Shown here in pieces: positions 1-5,971 of a stretch of DNA of 8,273 nt (positions are counted from its first letter, which is position 1; the number at the start of each line of letters is the position of its first letter). The notes under the pieces were generated by a model, which was not told where the DNA came from, did not search any database, and saw only the letters and a program-made list of their open reading frames with translations. The stretch is from CAYMWF01 sp964394085 [NCBI: uncultured Gemmatimonadota bacterium] (GTDB taxonomy: Bacteria; GCA-2686955; CAYMWF01): positions 1 through 8,273 of the forward strand of contig CAYMWF010000139.1 in NCBI GenBank assembly GCA_964394085.1, in the 5' to 3' direction. The position numbers and the translations under genes are program-made.

Positions 1-63
1 TTTATAGAATACAGTTAAACAAGATTATAAGTGGAAACTATTGACAGAAACTGAAAATGATAC

Positions 64-70
64 AGGAGGT
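64..70 (+). promoter_or_regulatory. Ribosome binding site that sets the NifS-like start
   Basis: AGGAGGT lies five bases (from the end of AGGAGG) before the ATG at 75. It is a near-perfect Shine-Dalgarno sequence and favours that ATG over the in-frame ATG at 57, which would place this motif inside the coding region and has no comparable motif upstream. Confidence 0.85.
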
Positions 71-74
71 CGAA

Positions 75-1253
75 ATGAAACGAATATATTTTGATAATGC
101 CGCCGGAACCAGACCGGATCCGGAAGTCATAAAAGAGATTCTTCCCTTTTTAACGGATGAATACGGCAACCCTTCGAACGTTCATATATTCGGTAGAAAA
201 ACCGCTGAGGCATTGGATTTAGCAAGAGAACGGACGGCGAGTCTGATCGGTGCCGCTTCCGGTGAAATTCTCTTTACCGCTACAGGAAGTGAAGCGGTGA
301 ACCTCGCACTGAAAGGGGCGGCCGGCAGGAGAAATAAAAAGAAGGGTCACATAATCACTTCTGAAATCGAGCACTATTCGACGCTCCACACCCTCAAGAG
401 CTTGGAGAAGCAGGGGTTCGAAGTGAGTCTTCTGCCCGTTGATAAGTATGGTTTAATCGCTCCCGAGGTGGTGAAGAACGCTATCAGACCGGACACTTTT
501 CTTGCCACGTTTACGCATGCAAGCAATGAGATAGGTACGATTTCGGATATGGAAGCGATAGGAAGCCTCACCAAAGAACACGGCATTCTTTTCCATCTGG
601 ATGCGATACAGACGGCGGGTGTTATCCCGGTTGATCTGAATAAATTGAATTGCGACATGTTATCCATGGCATCGGACGCCTTCCACGGGGTAAGAGGGGC
701 CGCGGCATTGTACGTCAGGAAGGGTTTACGCCTTCAACCTCAAATCGAGGGCGGAATCCAGGAAAGGGGAATCCGGGCTGGAACGGAAAATATTCCTGCA
801 ATCGTGGGTATGGGAAAAGCAGCAGAACTCGCCAGGGATAACATGCTGTCCAGGATGAGGCATGTAACCGTACTGAGGAACCGGGTAATCGATGGAATCC
901 TCGGAACGATTTCCTATTCGCGGCTTAATGGTCATAGAACCTCGCGACTGCCGGGCAACGTCAACGTCAGTATCGAATATATAGAAGGCGAATCGATGCT
1001 GCTTCTCCTGGATGCGGTCGGAATAGCAGCGTCGAGCGGTTCAGCATGCACGTCAAGGGCGTTGAAGGTTTCGCATGTTCTCAGAGGGATAGGTCTTACT
1101 CATGAAACCGCTCACGGTTCACTTCTTGTGTCATTGTCGAAAGACAATACGATGGAGGAAGTGGAGTACCTGATCGAAAGAATACCAGGGATAGTCGGGA
1201 AATTGAGGGCCATGTCTCCTTTATACGAGGAGGCGCAAATCCTCAGCAGCTGA
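75..1253 (+). CDS. NifS/IscS-family protein lacking the PLP lysine (probable pseudo-desulfurase / assembly partner)
   Basis: This 392-residue protein has the full length and motif order of class-I cysteine desulfurases: FDNAAGT near the N-terminus, His100 (the residue that stacks on PLP), NEIG, DAIQ (Asp176, Gln179), QERGIRAGT and the SSGSACTS loop with the persulfide cysteine Cys325. The usual Ser-x-His-Lys of the PLP site, aligned through the following FHG-x-x-G-x-x-ALYVR, reads Ala199-Ser200-Asp201-Ala202, so the Schiff-base lysine is absent. The substrate-carboxylate arginine expected in HSSIRFSLG is Leu351 in HGSLLVSLS. The phosphate-cup GATES reads TGSEA. By family knowledge such a protein should not desulfurate cysteine by the normal route. 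The fold and Cys325 could still serve as a docking or cluster-ligand partner for IscU. As I recall, Archaeoglobus fulgidus IscS also lacks this lysine and still binds IscU. It is first in an operon with IscU-like and TusA-like genes. Family assignment is firm; loss of activity is inference. Confidence 0.92.
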   Translation: MKRIYFDNAAGTRPDPEVIKEILPFLTDEYGNPSNVHIFGRKTAEALDLARERTASLIGAASGEILFTATGSEAVNLALKGAAGRRNKKKGHIITSEIEHYSTLHTLKSLEKQGFEVSLLPVDKYGLIAPEVVKNAIRPDTFLATFTHASNEIGTISDMEAIGSLTKEHGILFHLDAIQTAGVIPVDLNKLNCDMLSMASDAFHGVRGAAALYVRKGLRLQPQIEGGIQERGIRAGTENIPAIVGMGKAAELARDNMLSRMRHVTVLRNRVIDGILGTISYSRLNGHRTSRLPGNVNVSIEYIEGESMLLLLDAVGIAASSGSACTSRALKVSHVLRGIGLTHETAHGSLLVSLSKDNTMEEVEYLIERIPGIVGKLRAMSPLYEEAQILSS

Positions 1254-1268
1254 CTGGGTTCCGTAGAT

Positions 1269-1301
1269 CGTCGAAACGCCTGAACAGGTCTTTTTTCGAC
1301 G
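1269..1301 (+). other. Intercistronic hairpin between nifS-like and iscU-like genes
   Basis: An 8-bp perfect inverted repeat, CGTCGAAA (1269-1276) and TTTCGACG (1294-1301), encloses 17 bases that contain a smaller CCT/AGG pairing. It lies in the 91-bp gap between the first two genes. No T-tract follows the right arm, so it is not a classical terminator. It could be an mRNA processing or stability element that sets different levels of the two proteins, or a weak attenuator. Confidence 0.4.
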
Positions 1302-1344
1302 GAATCTCGAATGATAAACAAGCCTTTCACGATGGGAGGAAAAG

Positions 1345-1779
1345 ATGTATACGGAAAAAGTAATGGATCATTTCATGAATCCGAGAAATGTGGGAGAAAT
1401 AGAAAACGCTGATGGCACCGGAACGGTCGGGAACGCCAAGTGCGGCGATGTCATGCAACTCTATTTAACGGTTGACGACGGAATCATTACTGATGCGAAA
1501 TTCAAGACCTTCGGATGCGGAGCCGCGATAGCTACGAGCTCCATGGTGACCGAACTTGTAAAGGGTAAATCGGTCGAGGATGCGTTGAAGGTTTCGAAGA
1601 AAACGGTCGCCGATGCTCTCGACGGTCTTCCTCCCCAGAAGATGCACTGTTCCAATCTCAGCGAGGACGCTCTGAAAGCCGCTATAAACGAATATTTGTG
1701 CGGGCTGGACGGAGGAGAGCCCCGCAGCCTGGAAGATATTCAGAAAGAGGCCATAGAAAGCGAAAGAAAGGAAGGGTAG
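1345..1779 (+). CDS. IscU/NifU-type iron-sulfur cluster scaffold protein
   Basis: This 144-residue scaffold protein assembles [2Fe-2S] clusters and passes them to apoproteins. The N-terminus (YTEKVMDHFMNPRNVG) is typical of IscU and of the NifU N-terminal domain. All expected ligands are visible: Cys33 and Asp35 in KCGDVM, Cys58 in FGCGAAIA, and His101-Cys102 in LPPQKMHCS. The intact LPPxKxHC motif is the chaperone-binding site in IscU proteins of the HscA/HscB system; no chaperone gene is in the window. It is longer than typical IscU (about 128 residues), with a charged C-terminal extension from about residue 120 and an extra Cys119, but it lacks the ferredoxin-like and Nfu domains of full NifU. 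A good ribosome site, GGGAGGA at 1334-1340, precedes the ATG. The tusA-like gene follows after 4 nt. Because its upstream partner lacks desulfurase residues, its sulfur source is uncertain. The symbol is left open between iscU and nifU. Confidence 0.94.
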   Translation: MYTEKVMDHFMNPRNVGEIENADGTGTVGNAKCGDVMQLYLTVDDGIITDAKFKTFGCGAAIATSSMVTELVKGKSVEDALKVSKKTVADALDGLPPQKMHCSNLSEDALKAAINEYLCGLDGGEPRSLEDIQKEAIESERKEG

Positions 1780-1783
1780 CCGC

Positions 1784-2023
1784 ATGGAACTGAAGCAAAT
1801 TATCGATGCAAGGGTCGATGCCACCGGAATTTATTGTCCACTTCCGATCATCTGGACGGCTGAGAGTATCAAAAGAATGGAAAAAGACCAGGTGGTTGAG
1901 GTGCTTGCCGACGATCAGGGTTTCCCGCCCGATATAAGGGGTTGGTGCGACTCAACCGGTCACGAATTGCTGTCCCTTGAGGAAGCGGACGGGATATACA
2001 CGGCCTGTATCAGGAAAAAATAA
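1784..2023 (+). CDS. TusA/SirA-family sulfur carrier protein
   Basis: This 79-residue cytoplasmic protein has the TusA signature CPLP at residues 18-21 after a short beta strand. Cys18 would carry the persulfide. The second half has the usual DDQGF...DIRGWCDSTGHELL pattern, with a second cysteine (Cys55) in the place where many anaerobe TusA-like proteins carry WC. Length matches the family (about 75-85 residues). The gene starts 4 nt after the iscU-like stop, with its ribosome site (GGAAGG, 1770-1775) inside the end of that gene, so the two are almost certainly co-translated. TusA proteins pass persulfide sulfur between donors such as IscS or rhodaneses and acceptors such as tRNA-thiolation or Dsr proteins. 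Here, beside a NifS-like protein without PLP lysine, it may be the sulfur donor to IscU; this is inference. I do not assign the symbol tusA because paralogs of this fold differ in function. Confidence 0.88.
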   Translation: MELKQIIDARVDATGIYCPLPIIWTAESIKRMEKDQVVEVLADDQGFPPDIRGWCDSTGHELLSLEEADGIYTACIRKK

Positions 2024-2029
2024 AACAGC

Positions 2030-2049
2030 TCCCTGGATTGATACCGGGA
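2030..2049 (+). terminator. Weak hairpin in the convergent gap after the tusA-like gene
   Basis: TCCC-T-GG and CC-GGGA form a six-pair stem with one bulged T and a seven-base loop, starting 6 nt after the stop. It has no T-tract on either strand. It is the only hairpin I could find in the 61-bp gap between the convergent sulfur operon and SGNH gene, and could contribute to termination. The evidence is thin. Confidence 0.2.
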
Positions 2050-2084
2050 CGGAATATCGCGTATTCGTGCTGCAAACAGGCAGG

Positions 2085-4226
2085 TTAATCCTCGATTTTC
2101 CAGACATAATTCCGGTCATTCAGATTCGGATCGGAGTTGTCCGTCGACGAAAAGTAAAGGGTACCCTGGAAGTGACTGTACCTGCCCGCCCCCAGGATGC
2201 GGATCGAATCATGCTTGCAGTGCGCGGGGCCCAGTTTTTGCGAATCTTCGTAAAGCACCAGGTTTGAAATGTCGCCGTCCGCCCCCCCATCGCTCGGGTA
2301 GGTATCCGCTATAGAAATCATATACGCGTAGCCATGATCGTGAGCGTAGTTGCTTTCCCGTGATGACGCTTCGTCAAGGTACTCCAGCCGCTCGATTGCT
2401 TGCTCCCTGAAGTTCTCGGATATTTCCATACATCTGCGCCACTCGGGAACGGCGGACTCAGGCTCACCGAGTTTGTCGAAAATCATGGCAAGAAGGAAGT
2501 GGGTTTCCGCATGAAGGGGATCGAATTTAATCGCTTCCCGGAGTGCTTCGGCCGAGGTCTTCCACTCTCCACTTTCGGCCAGGGATTTGCCGAGAAGCCG
2601 CCTGATTTCGGGGTCATCCGGAACCAGATCGGTCAGTATTCTGAAATCATTCGCGGCGTCGGACCAGCGACCCGAACGGAAATTATCCAACCCGTTCGTT
2701 CTATGATATAAGATCCTGTAATGTTCGTTATCCGGATTCCGAATAAGAATATTATTATATATGCTTGCGGCTTCCGAATAGCGTTCCAGTTCTAAAAGAC
2801 CGGTTATCCTGGCTGTTTCAATAATGTATTGCGCGTCCTGCGTGAGGTTGTGCAGGTGTGAAGCCAGCTGTCCCATCCCGTCCGGATGCTTGTCGCCCCG
2901 CATATAAAGCGAAGCTTGATGGCCCAATAGGGCCGAGCTGTTCTCGGAGTTTTCCGAAATCGACTTTTCGAAAAATCCCTCCGCCTTCTCGAAGTCCCTC
3001 AAGTAAAAAGAGATCCATCCAGCGTGTTCGTAAAGGGTTGAAAGGCAAGACGGTTCTTCTTTTTCAAGGAATTCGGTGACTCCATTCAGCAAGGCGGGAT
3101 GGGTGAACAGATACTCCGCGATAATCCGATGTCCCATCCGGTTCGGGTGTCCTCCATCCGTGGTGGACATCTGCCTGTAGTGATTCATGACATCTTTGCC
3201 CAGAATATCTTCATAATGTTTTTTATTTTCAGCGAAACGAGGGTCGGTCCTGATTATTTTTTCTGCATCGAGCAGCAGGGGCAGGGTATTCACCAGGGGG
3301 GCACCGATTTCTGAAGCTGCATCCTGCAGGGCGTTTTTATATTCCGCTTCATTCAGTGCGAACAATATATACATTACGTCCATGTTACGCGTCTGCGCCA
3401 TTCTGCCCATCTCGAGCAGATATGCTCTGAATTTTTCGAGCGGTATGACGCGGCAGGTTTCTTCCCCGCTGATAAATTTCTGGTTGAACTCCATACCCGT
3501 CTGCTGCCGGACGACCTGAATGACTTCCCTGAGCGCTTTGTATGAGTTCATGGATTTGAGAGCATGCTCCGAAAAGAAGAGGGGGTTTATCGGTTTCCAT
3601 TCACCGGTTGCTTCATCCCTGCTGTAGATGTTGTCTTCCGGGAAATACTTGAAAACCGAATTCCGCCTGTCGCATGGATCAGAATCGTTAACACCGTAAC
3701 CGATCGTAATCAAATCCGGCTCGAGCTCGAGCAGTTCCGTTTCCAGCCAGATCAAACCTTGTATGGTTTTATATCCCGGAATACCGGCGTTGATAACTTC
3801 GAACCGTCGTTCTCCCGAACAGGCACCGGTGACGCCGTTCAAGAGATCCTCCAGAATCTCGGTATAAATGAAAGTGAACTCGACGTCCCACCCGAACGTC
3901 GCCGAGTCGCCCAGCATCAGGATTCGATATGTCCCCGGCGGCTTTTTCCTCGAGATTTCCTCGTCTCGAAGACCGAGAGAGTTGATCTTCACGCTGTACC
4001 ACTGGTTTTTATCCTGCCATGCATAAGACGACCATCCGACCTTCAGCTTCGTCTGCCTGCCGGGAACAAGGCATGTATACCTGTATTTGTGATCATCATA
4101 TATCCCCTGCATCGGGGGAGTTTCCTGCGGGGATTCCTTGAAGATGAAACCGAGCAGCAGGTTCAGACAGAACCAGAAAATAAGAGTTGTAACAGCGGCG
4201 TAGAGTATTTTTCTGTATAGAGGCAA
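2085..4226 (-). CDS. Membrane-anchored SGNH/GDSL hydrolase with TPR region and C-terminal accessory domain
   Basis: This protein is 713 residues from a TTG start at 4226. Residues about 7-28 form one membrane helix after LYRK, so the rest is probably periplasmic or extracytoplasmic. Residues about 100-380 carry the SGNH blocks: GDSATFGW (nucleophile Ser108), NAGIPGY (Gly148), GYGVND (Asn180) and DGGHP (Asp357, His360). The family hydrolyses or transfers ester-linked acyl groups, often on polysaccharides. From about 398 to 615 the sequence is helical and TPR-like, for example WISFYLRDFEKAEGFFEKSI and LLAMIFDKLGEPESAVPEWR, suggesting a protein-binding arm. The last 80 residues (about 632-713) contain HDSIR, GAGRYSHF and SSTDNSDPN. 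I recall a similar pattern at the C-termini of some methyltransferases and cephalosporin-hydroxylase-like proteins linked to glycan biosynthesis, but cannot verify it. It is divergent from the C45-like gene. The substrate is unknown; esterase or O-acyltransferase on an exported glycan is the best guess. Confidence 0.88.
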   Translation of the reverse strand: MPLYRKILYAAVTTLIFWFCLNLLLGFIFKESPQETPPMQGIYDDHKYRYTCLVPGRQTKLKVGWSSYAWQDKNQWYSVKINSLGLRDEEISRKKPPGTYRILMLGDSATFGWDVEFTFIYTEILEDLLNGVTGACSGERRFEVINAGIPGYKTIQGLIWLETELLELEPDLITIGYGVNDSDPCDRRNSVFKYFPEDNIYSRDEATGEWKPINPLFFSEHALKSMNSYKALREVIQVVRQQTGMEFNQKFISGEETCRVIPLEKFRAYLLEMGRMAQTRNMDVMYILFALNEAEYKNALQDAASEIGAPLVNTLPLLLDAEKIIRTDPRFAENKKHYEDILGKDVMNHYRQMSTTDGGHPNRMGHRIIAEYLFTHPALLNGVTEFLEKEEPSCLSTLYEHAGWISFYLRDFEKAEGFFEKSISENSENSSALLGHQASLYMRGDKHPDGMGQLASHLHNLTQDAQYIIETARITGLLELERYSEAASIYNNILIRNPDNEHYRILYHRTNGLDNFRSGRWSDAANDFRILTDLVPDDPEIRRLLGKSLAESGEWKTSAEALREAIKFDPLHAETHFLLAMIFDKLGEPESAVPEWRRCMEISENFREQAIERLEYLDEASSRESNYAHDHGYAYMISIADTYPSDGGADGDISNLVLYEDSQKLGPAHCKHDSIRILGAGRYSHFQGTLYFSSTDNSDPNLNDRNYVWKIED

Positions 4227-4234
4227 CCGGTTTT

Positions 4235-4239
4235 CCTCC
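4235..4239 (-). promoter_or_regulatory. Ribosome binding site that sets the TTG start of the SGNH hydrolase
   Basis: The minus strand reads GGAGG eight bases before TTG at 4226, immediately ahead of the membrane helix. An upstream in-frame TTG at 4301 would add 25 residues, has no such motif, and lies only about eight bases from the transcription start predicted by the promoter at 4316-4345. The inner start is therefore preferred. Confidence 0.7.
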
Positions 4240-4315
4240 GGTGGAAACGAGGTTCTCGATCTCGAAATTAGATGAAATCCGGAAGAGGGCGCTAGAGCCA
4301 AGCTCTATTTTTCAT

Positions 4316-4345
4316 ATTCTAGTCCGCGGTTCAGGCAGGGGTCAA
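4316..4345 (-). promoter_or_regulatory. Sigma70-like promoter for the SGNH hydrolase gene
   Basis: On the minus strand TTGACC (4345-4340; 5 of 6 to TTGACA) and TAGAAT (4321-4316; 5 of 6 to TATAAT) are 18 bp apart. Transcription would start near 4309, giving a leader of about 80 nt to the TTG at 4226. Based on consensus match only. Confidence 0.6.
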
Positions 4346-4411
4346 ACAGATTCAGGGGCTGCCGAGGTGGGTTTGCCTGTTATCCGGGGTAGAAGACGTC
4401 CTGATTGTTCG

Positions 4412-4448
4412 AGGAGGCAATTCACCGACCATTGCGGGATTGCCGCCT
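4412..4448. promoter_or_regulatory. Inverted repeat next to the C45-like promoter, candidate operator
   Basis: AGGAGGCAAT (4412-4421) and ATTGCCGCCT (4439-4448) are inverted copies matching at 9 of 10 positions, separated by 17 bp. The right arm ends one base before the -35 box at 4450. A further ATTG at 4431-4434 gives an alternative inner pairing with CAAT. The position suits binding of a dimeric regulator, perhaps controlling both divergent genes. No regulator gene is in the window. Confidence 0.35.
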
Positions 4449-4449
4449 G

Positions 4450-4478
4450 TTGACTATATCGGATTCCGGGATGATACT
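4450..4478 (+). promoter_or_regulatory. Sigma70-like promoter for the C45-like hydrolase gene
   Basis: TTGACT (4450-4455; 5 of 6 to consensus) and GATACT (4473-4478; 4 of 6) are 17 bp apart. The predicted start is near 4485, leaving an untranslated leader of about 120 nt before the ATG at 4605. The gap 4227-4604 holds no convincing gene; it contains this promoter, the opposing one at 4316-4345, and the inverted repeat at 4412-4448. Confidence 0.5.
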
Positions 4479-4592
4479 TTATCTGCATGATGAAAGGCAC
4501 GATTCGGCGTGGACAGTGAAAAAACCAGGGAGTCGCGTGACCCGGATACACGGATCGTTCCTTCAAGAACAGATTTAAACCGGATACCGAAA

Positions 4593-4600
4593 AGGAGGAG
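4593..4600 (+). promoter_or_regulatory. Ribosome binding site that sets the C45-like start
   Basis: A strong purine-rich site, AGGAGGAG, lies just before the ATG at 4605, whose product begins with a clean signal peptide. The longer in-frame reading from 4509 adds 32 highly charged residues before that signal and lacks a ribosome site, so it is rejected. Confidence 0.85.
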
Positions 4601-4604
4601 GAAC

Positions 4605-5867
4605 ATGAGAAGACCCAGCTTATTCGCTCCGGTTCTTATCCTGTCTTTAGCGTTTTTTTCGCCCGTCCTGGCTGTTAACGGATTCATCGAAGATGTGGAA
4701 GGTCAGAATGTGATGCATGTGTGGGGCACTCATTACGAAATGGGATACGCGAATGGATATTTGAATGGTGTCGGAATCCAGGCGATGGTCGAGGATTACA
4801 CGATCGACAAGTATATCGGTCCTGTCCTGTATGTGCTGCTTCGAGCGACTGCGGCTCAATATATAGAAATTCCATCCCCGTTCGACGAGGAATTCCAGGG
4901 GATAATCGACGGCATGGAAGCGGCGGGAGTCGATATGTACATCGAATCGCTCTCGCGGAATACGGATATACTGGATATTGAAATTTTAAATGCAGCACCA
5001 GAGAGCAACCGGCAGCTCGCCTGCTCTTCCCTGTCGGGGTGGGGACAGGCGACCATGAAGGATCCGGCTCTACTTGGGAATACGGTTTTGTGCAGGGATC
5101 TGGATTGGACGCCCGATTCGGGAGGTGTACTTTACAATAATATGTTGATAACCACCTACGAATCATCCGTTCCAGGTGAACAGCCCTGGGTTTCAGTGGG
5201 TTTCTCGGGAATTATCGGTTGCCTCTCCGGATTCAACGGCAACGGCATCGGGGCATTTCTGAACATGGGCAATCATGCGGACAAATCCGCCATGCCGGGG
5301 GATGAGGGGCTGGTAGGAGAGTTCATTAGAGACGGGGGCGTCAAGGTCGTTCCGGAATTGCTCGCCTTGCGGGCCGGGATGGAAAGTAATGATTTTGACG
5401 GAGATGGCGAGAACACGATCGCCGACATCTATGTCGCCGCATCAACATTCAGGAGAGGCGGGACTTACTGCATTCACGTGGTATCCCCCTGGACGGGATG
5501 TCTGCTTCCGGTGCCCGCTGGAATCATAGAAGCACATTATTCGGCAGGCGTGGCACCGCGCTTCTCTGTGGATGATGAAGATCTTACCCCTTTTCTCCTT
5601 GCGGTAACCAATCATCACCGGATTCTGTTTCCACCGGTATATTGCTACAGGTACAACATAATCAAAGATTCATTGATGGAGGATTTCCGGCTGACCGGCA
5701 GGGAAGCGTGGGAGATAGAATCGGCTGTTGCAAACAGCACTTTGCAGACCATGCTCTTCAGGCCCGACTATATGGATATCAGGATAAGTTTCGCCGTCCC
5801 CGGAACCCAGGCTCCGTTTATCCAGCCTGTGGTGCACAAGTGGGATAATCTTTTCCCGGGGGATTGA
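4605..5867 (+). CDS. Secreted C45-like / acyl-CoA:6-APA acyltransferase-type Ntn hydrolase
   Basis: This 420-residue protein begins with a signal peptide (MRRPSLF, hydrophobic core about residues 7-22, likely cut near Ala-Val-Asn 23-25), so it acts outside the cytoplasm. The mature part resembles the C45 / penicillin acyltransferase / linear-amide hydrolase superfamily: GTHYEMGYANGYL (41-53), the probable nucleophile Cys140 in LACSSLSGWG followed by LLGNTVLCRDLDW, then GFSGIIGCLSGFNGNGIGAFLNMGN (as two adjacent motifs, about 199-223), and VTNHHR (335-340). In this superfamily the chain self-cleaves before the Cys, which then attacks amide bonds. Cleavage here, between Ala139 and Cys140, is inference. 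Residues 263-274 (DFDGDGENTIAD) form a calcium-loop-like segment of the EF-hand or dockerin kind inside the domain. The gene has its own promoter and is convergent with the tRNA pair 11 bases beyond its stop. The substrate is unknown; amide or peptide hydrolysis is more likely than antibiotic acylation. Confidence 0.82.
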   Translation: MRRPSLFAPVLILSLAFFSPVLAVNGFIEDVEGQNVMHVWGTHYEMGYANGYLNGVGIQAMVEDYTIDKYIGPVLYVLLRATAAQYIEIPSPFDEEFQGIIDGMEAAGVDMYIESLSRNTDILDIEILNAAPESNRQLACSSLSGWGQATMKDPALLGNTVLCRDLDWTPDSGGVLYNNMLITTYESSVPGEQPWVSVGFSGIIGCLSGFNGNGIGAFLNMGNHADKSAMPGDEGLVGEFIRDGGVKVVPELLALRAGMESNDFDGDGENTIADIYVAASTFRRGGTYCIHVVSPWTGCLLPVPAGIIEAHYSAGVAPRFSVDDEDLTPFLLAVTNHHRILFPPVYCYRYNIIKDSLMEDFRLTGREAWEIESAVANSTLQTMLFRPDYMDIRISFAVPGTQAPFIQPVVHKWDNLFPGD

Positions 5868-5869
5868 TG

Positions 5870-5878
5870 GAAAAAAAA
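5870..5878 (-). terminator. T-tract directly after tRNA-Glu
   Basis: The minus strand runs from the encoded CCA of tRNA-Glu straight into eight T's (5878-5871). No separate hairpin lies between them, so termination would depend on the tRNA's own T-arm and acceptor stem or on processing. It marks the end of the tRNA-Lys/tRNA-Glu transcript and abuts the end of the convergent C45-like gene. Confidence 0.5.
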
Positions 5879-5954
5879 TGGTGCCCCCACGGGGATTCGA
5901 ACCCCGGTTGCCGCCGTGAAAGGGCGATGTCCTAAACCCCTAGACGATGAGGGC
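5879..5954 (-). tRNA. tRNA-Glu (anticodon UUC)
   Basis: The cloverleaf is complete. The acceptor pairs GCCCTCA with TGGGGGC (one G-U pair). The anticodon stem TCGCC/GGCGG holds the loop CTTTCAC with anticodon TTC. The T-arm is CGGGG-TTCGAAT-CCCCG, and discriminator A is at 5882. The sequence closely resembles bacterial glutamate tRNAs. Unlike its neighbour it carries a genomically encoded CCA (5881-5879), included in the coordinates. It is the second gene of a two-tRNA transcript, 17 nt after tRNA-Lys. Confidence 0.96.
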
Positions 5955-5971
5955 ACACTTAAATTCTTATA

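Noticed and set aside
41-46. Perfect TTGACA hexamer upstream of the NifS-like gene, as a -35 box
   Set aside because: The place for a -10 box 17 bp later is occupied by the ribosome site AGGAGGT and start region, and no TATAAT-like hexamer is there. The true promoter is probably at or before the window start.
57-74. Earlier in-frame ATG adding six residues to the NifS-like protein
   Set aside because: It has no ribosome site, and the strong AGGAGGT would fall inside the coding sequence; family proteins start close to the inner Met.
663-680. Missing PLP lysine as a frameshift or sequencing error
   Set aside because: The frame is intact on both sides, flanking motifs align without gaps, and replacing His-Lys by Asp-Ala needs several base changes. 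The active-site Arg is also lost independently.
3564-4220. 218-codon plus-strand open frame opposite the SGNH gene
   Set aside because: It is entirely antisense to the conserved SGNH domain, has no recognisable motifs, and reads as a codon-bias shadow.
4227-4301. Longer 738-residue form of the SGNH protein from TTG 4301
   Set aside because: It has no ribosome site, would put 25 polar residues before the membrane helix, and begins almost at the predicted transcription start. GGAGG at 4235-4239 supports TTG 4226.
4332-4379. CAGGCA...TGCCTG inverted repeat in the divergent promoter region
   Set aside because: Only 6 bp with a 36-bp spacer; expected by chance.
4509-4604. Longer form of the C45-like protein
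   Set aside because: The 32 added residues are highly charged, would bury the signal peptide, and lack a ribosome site, while a very strong one precedes ATG 4605.
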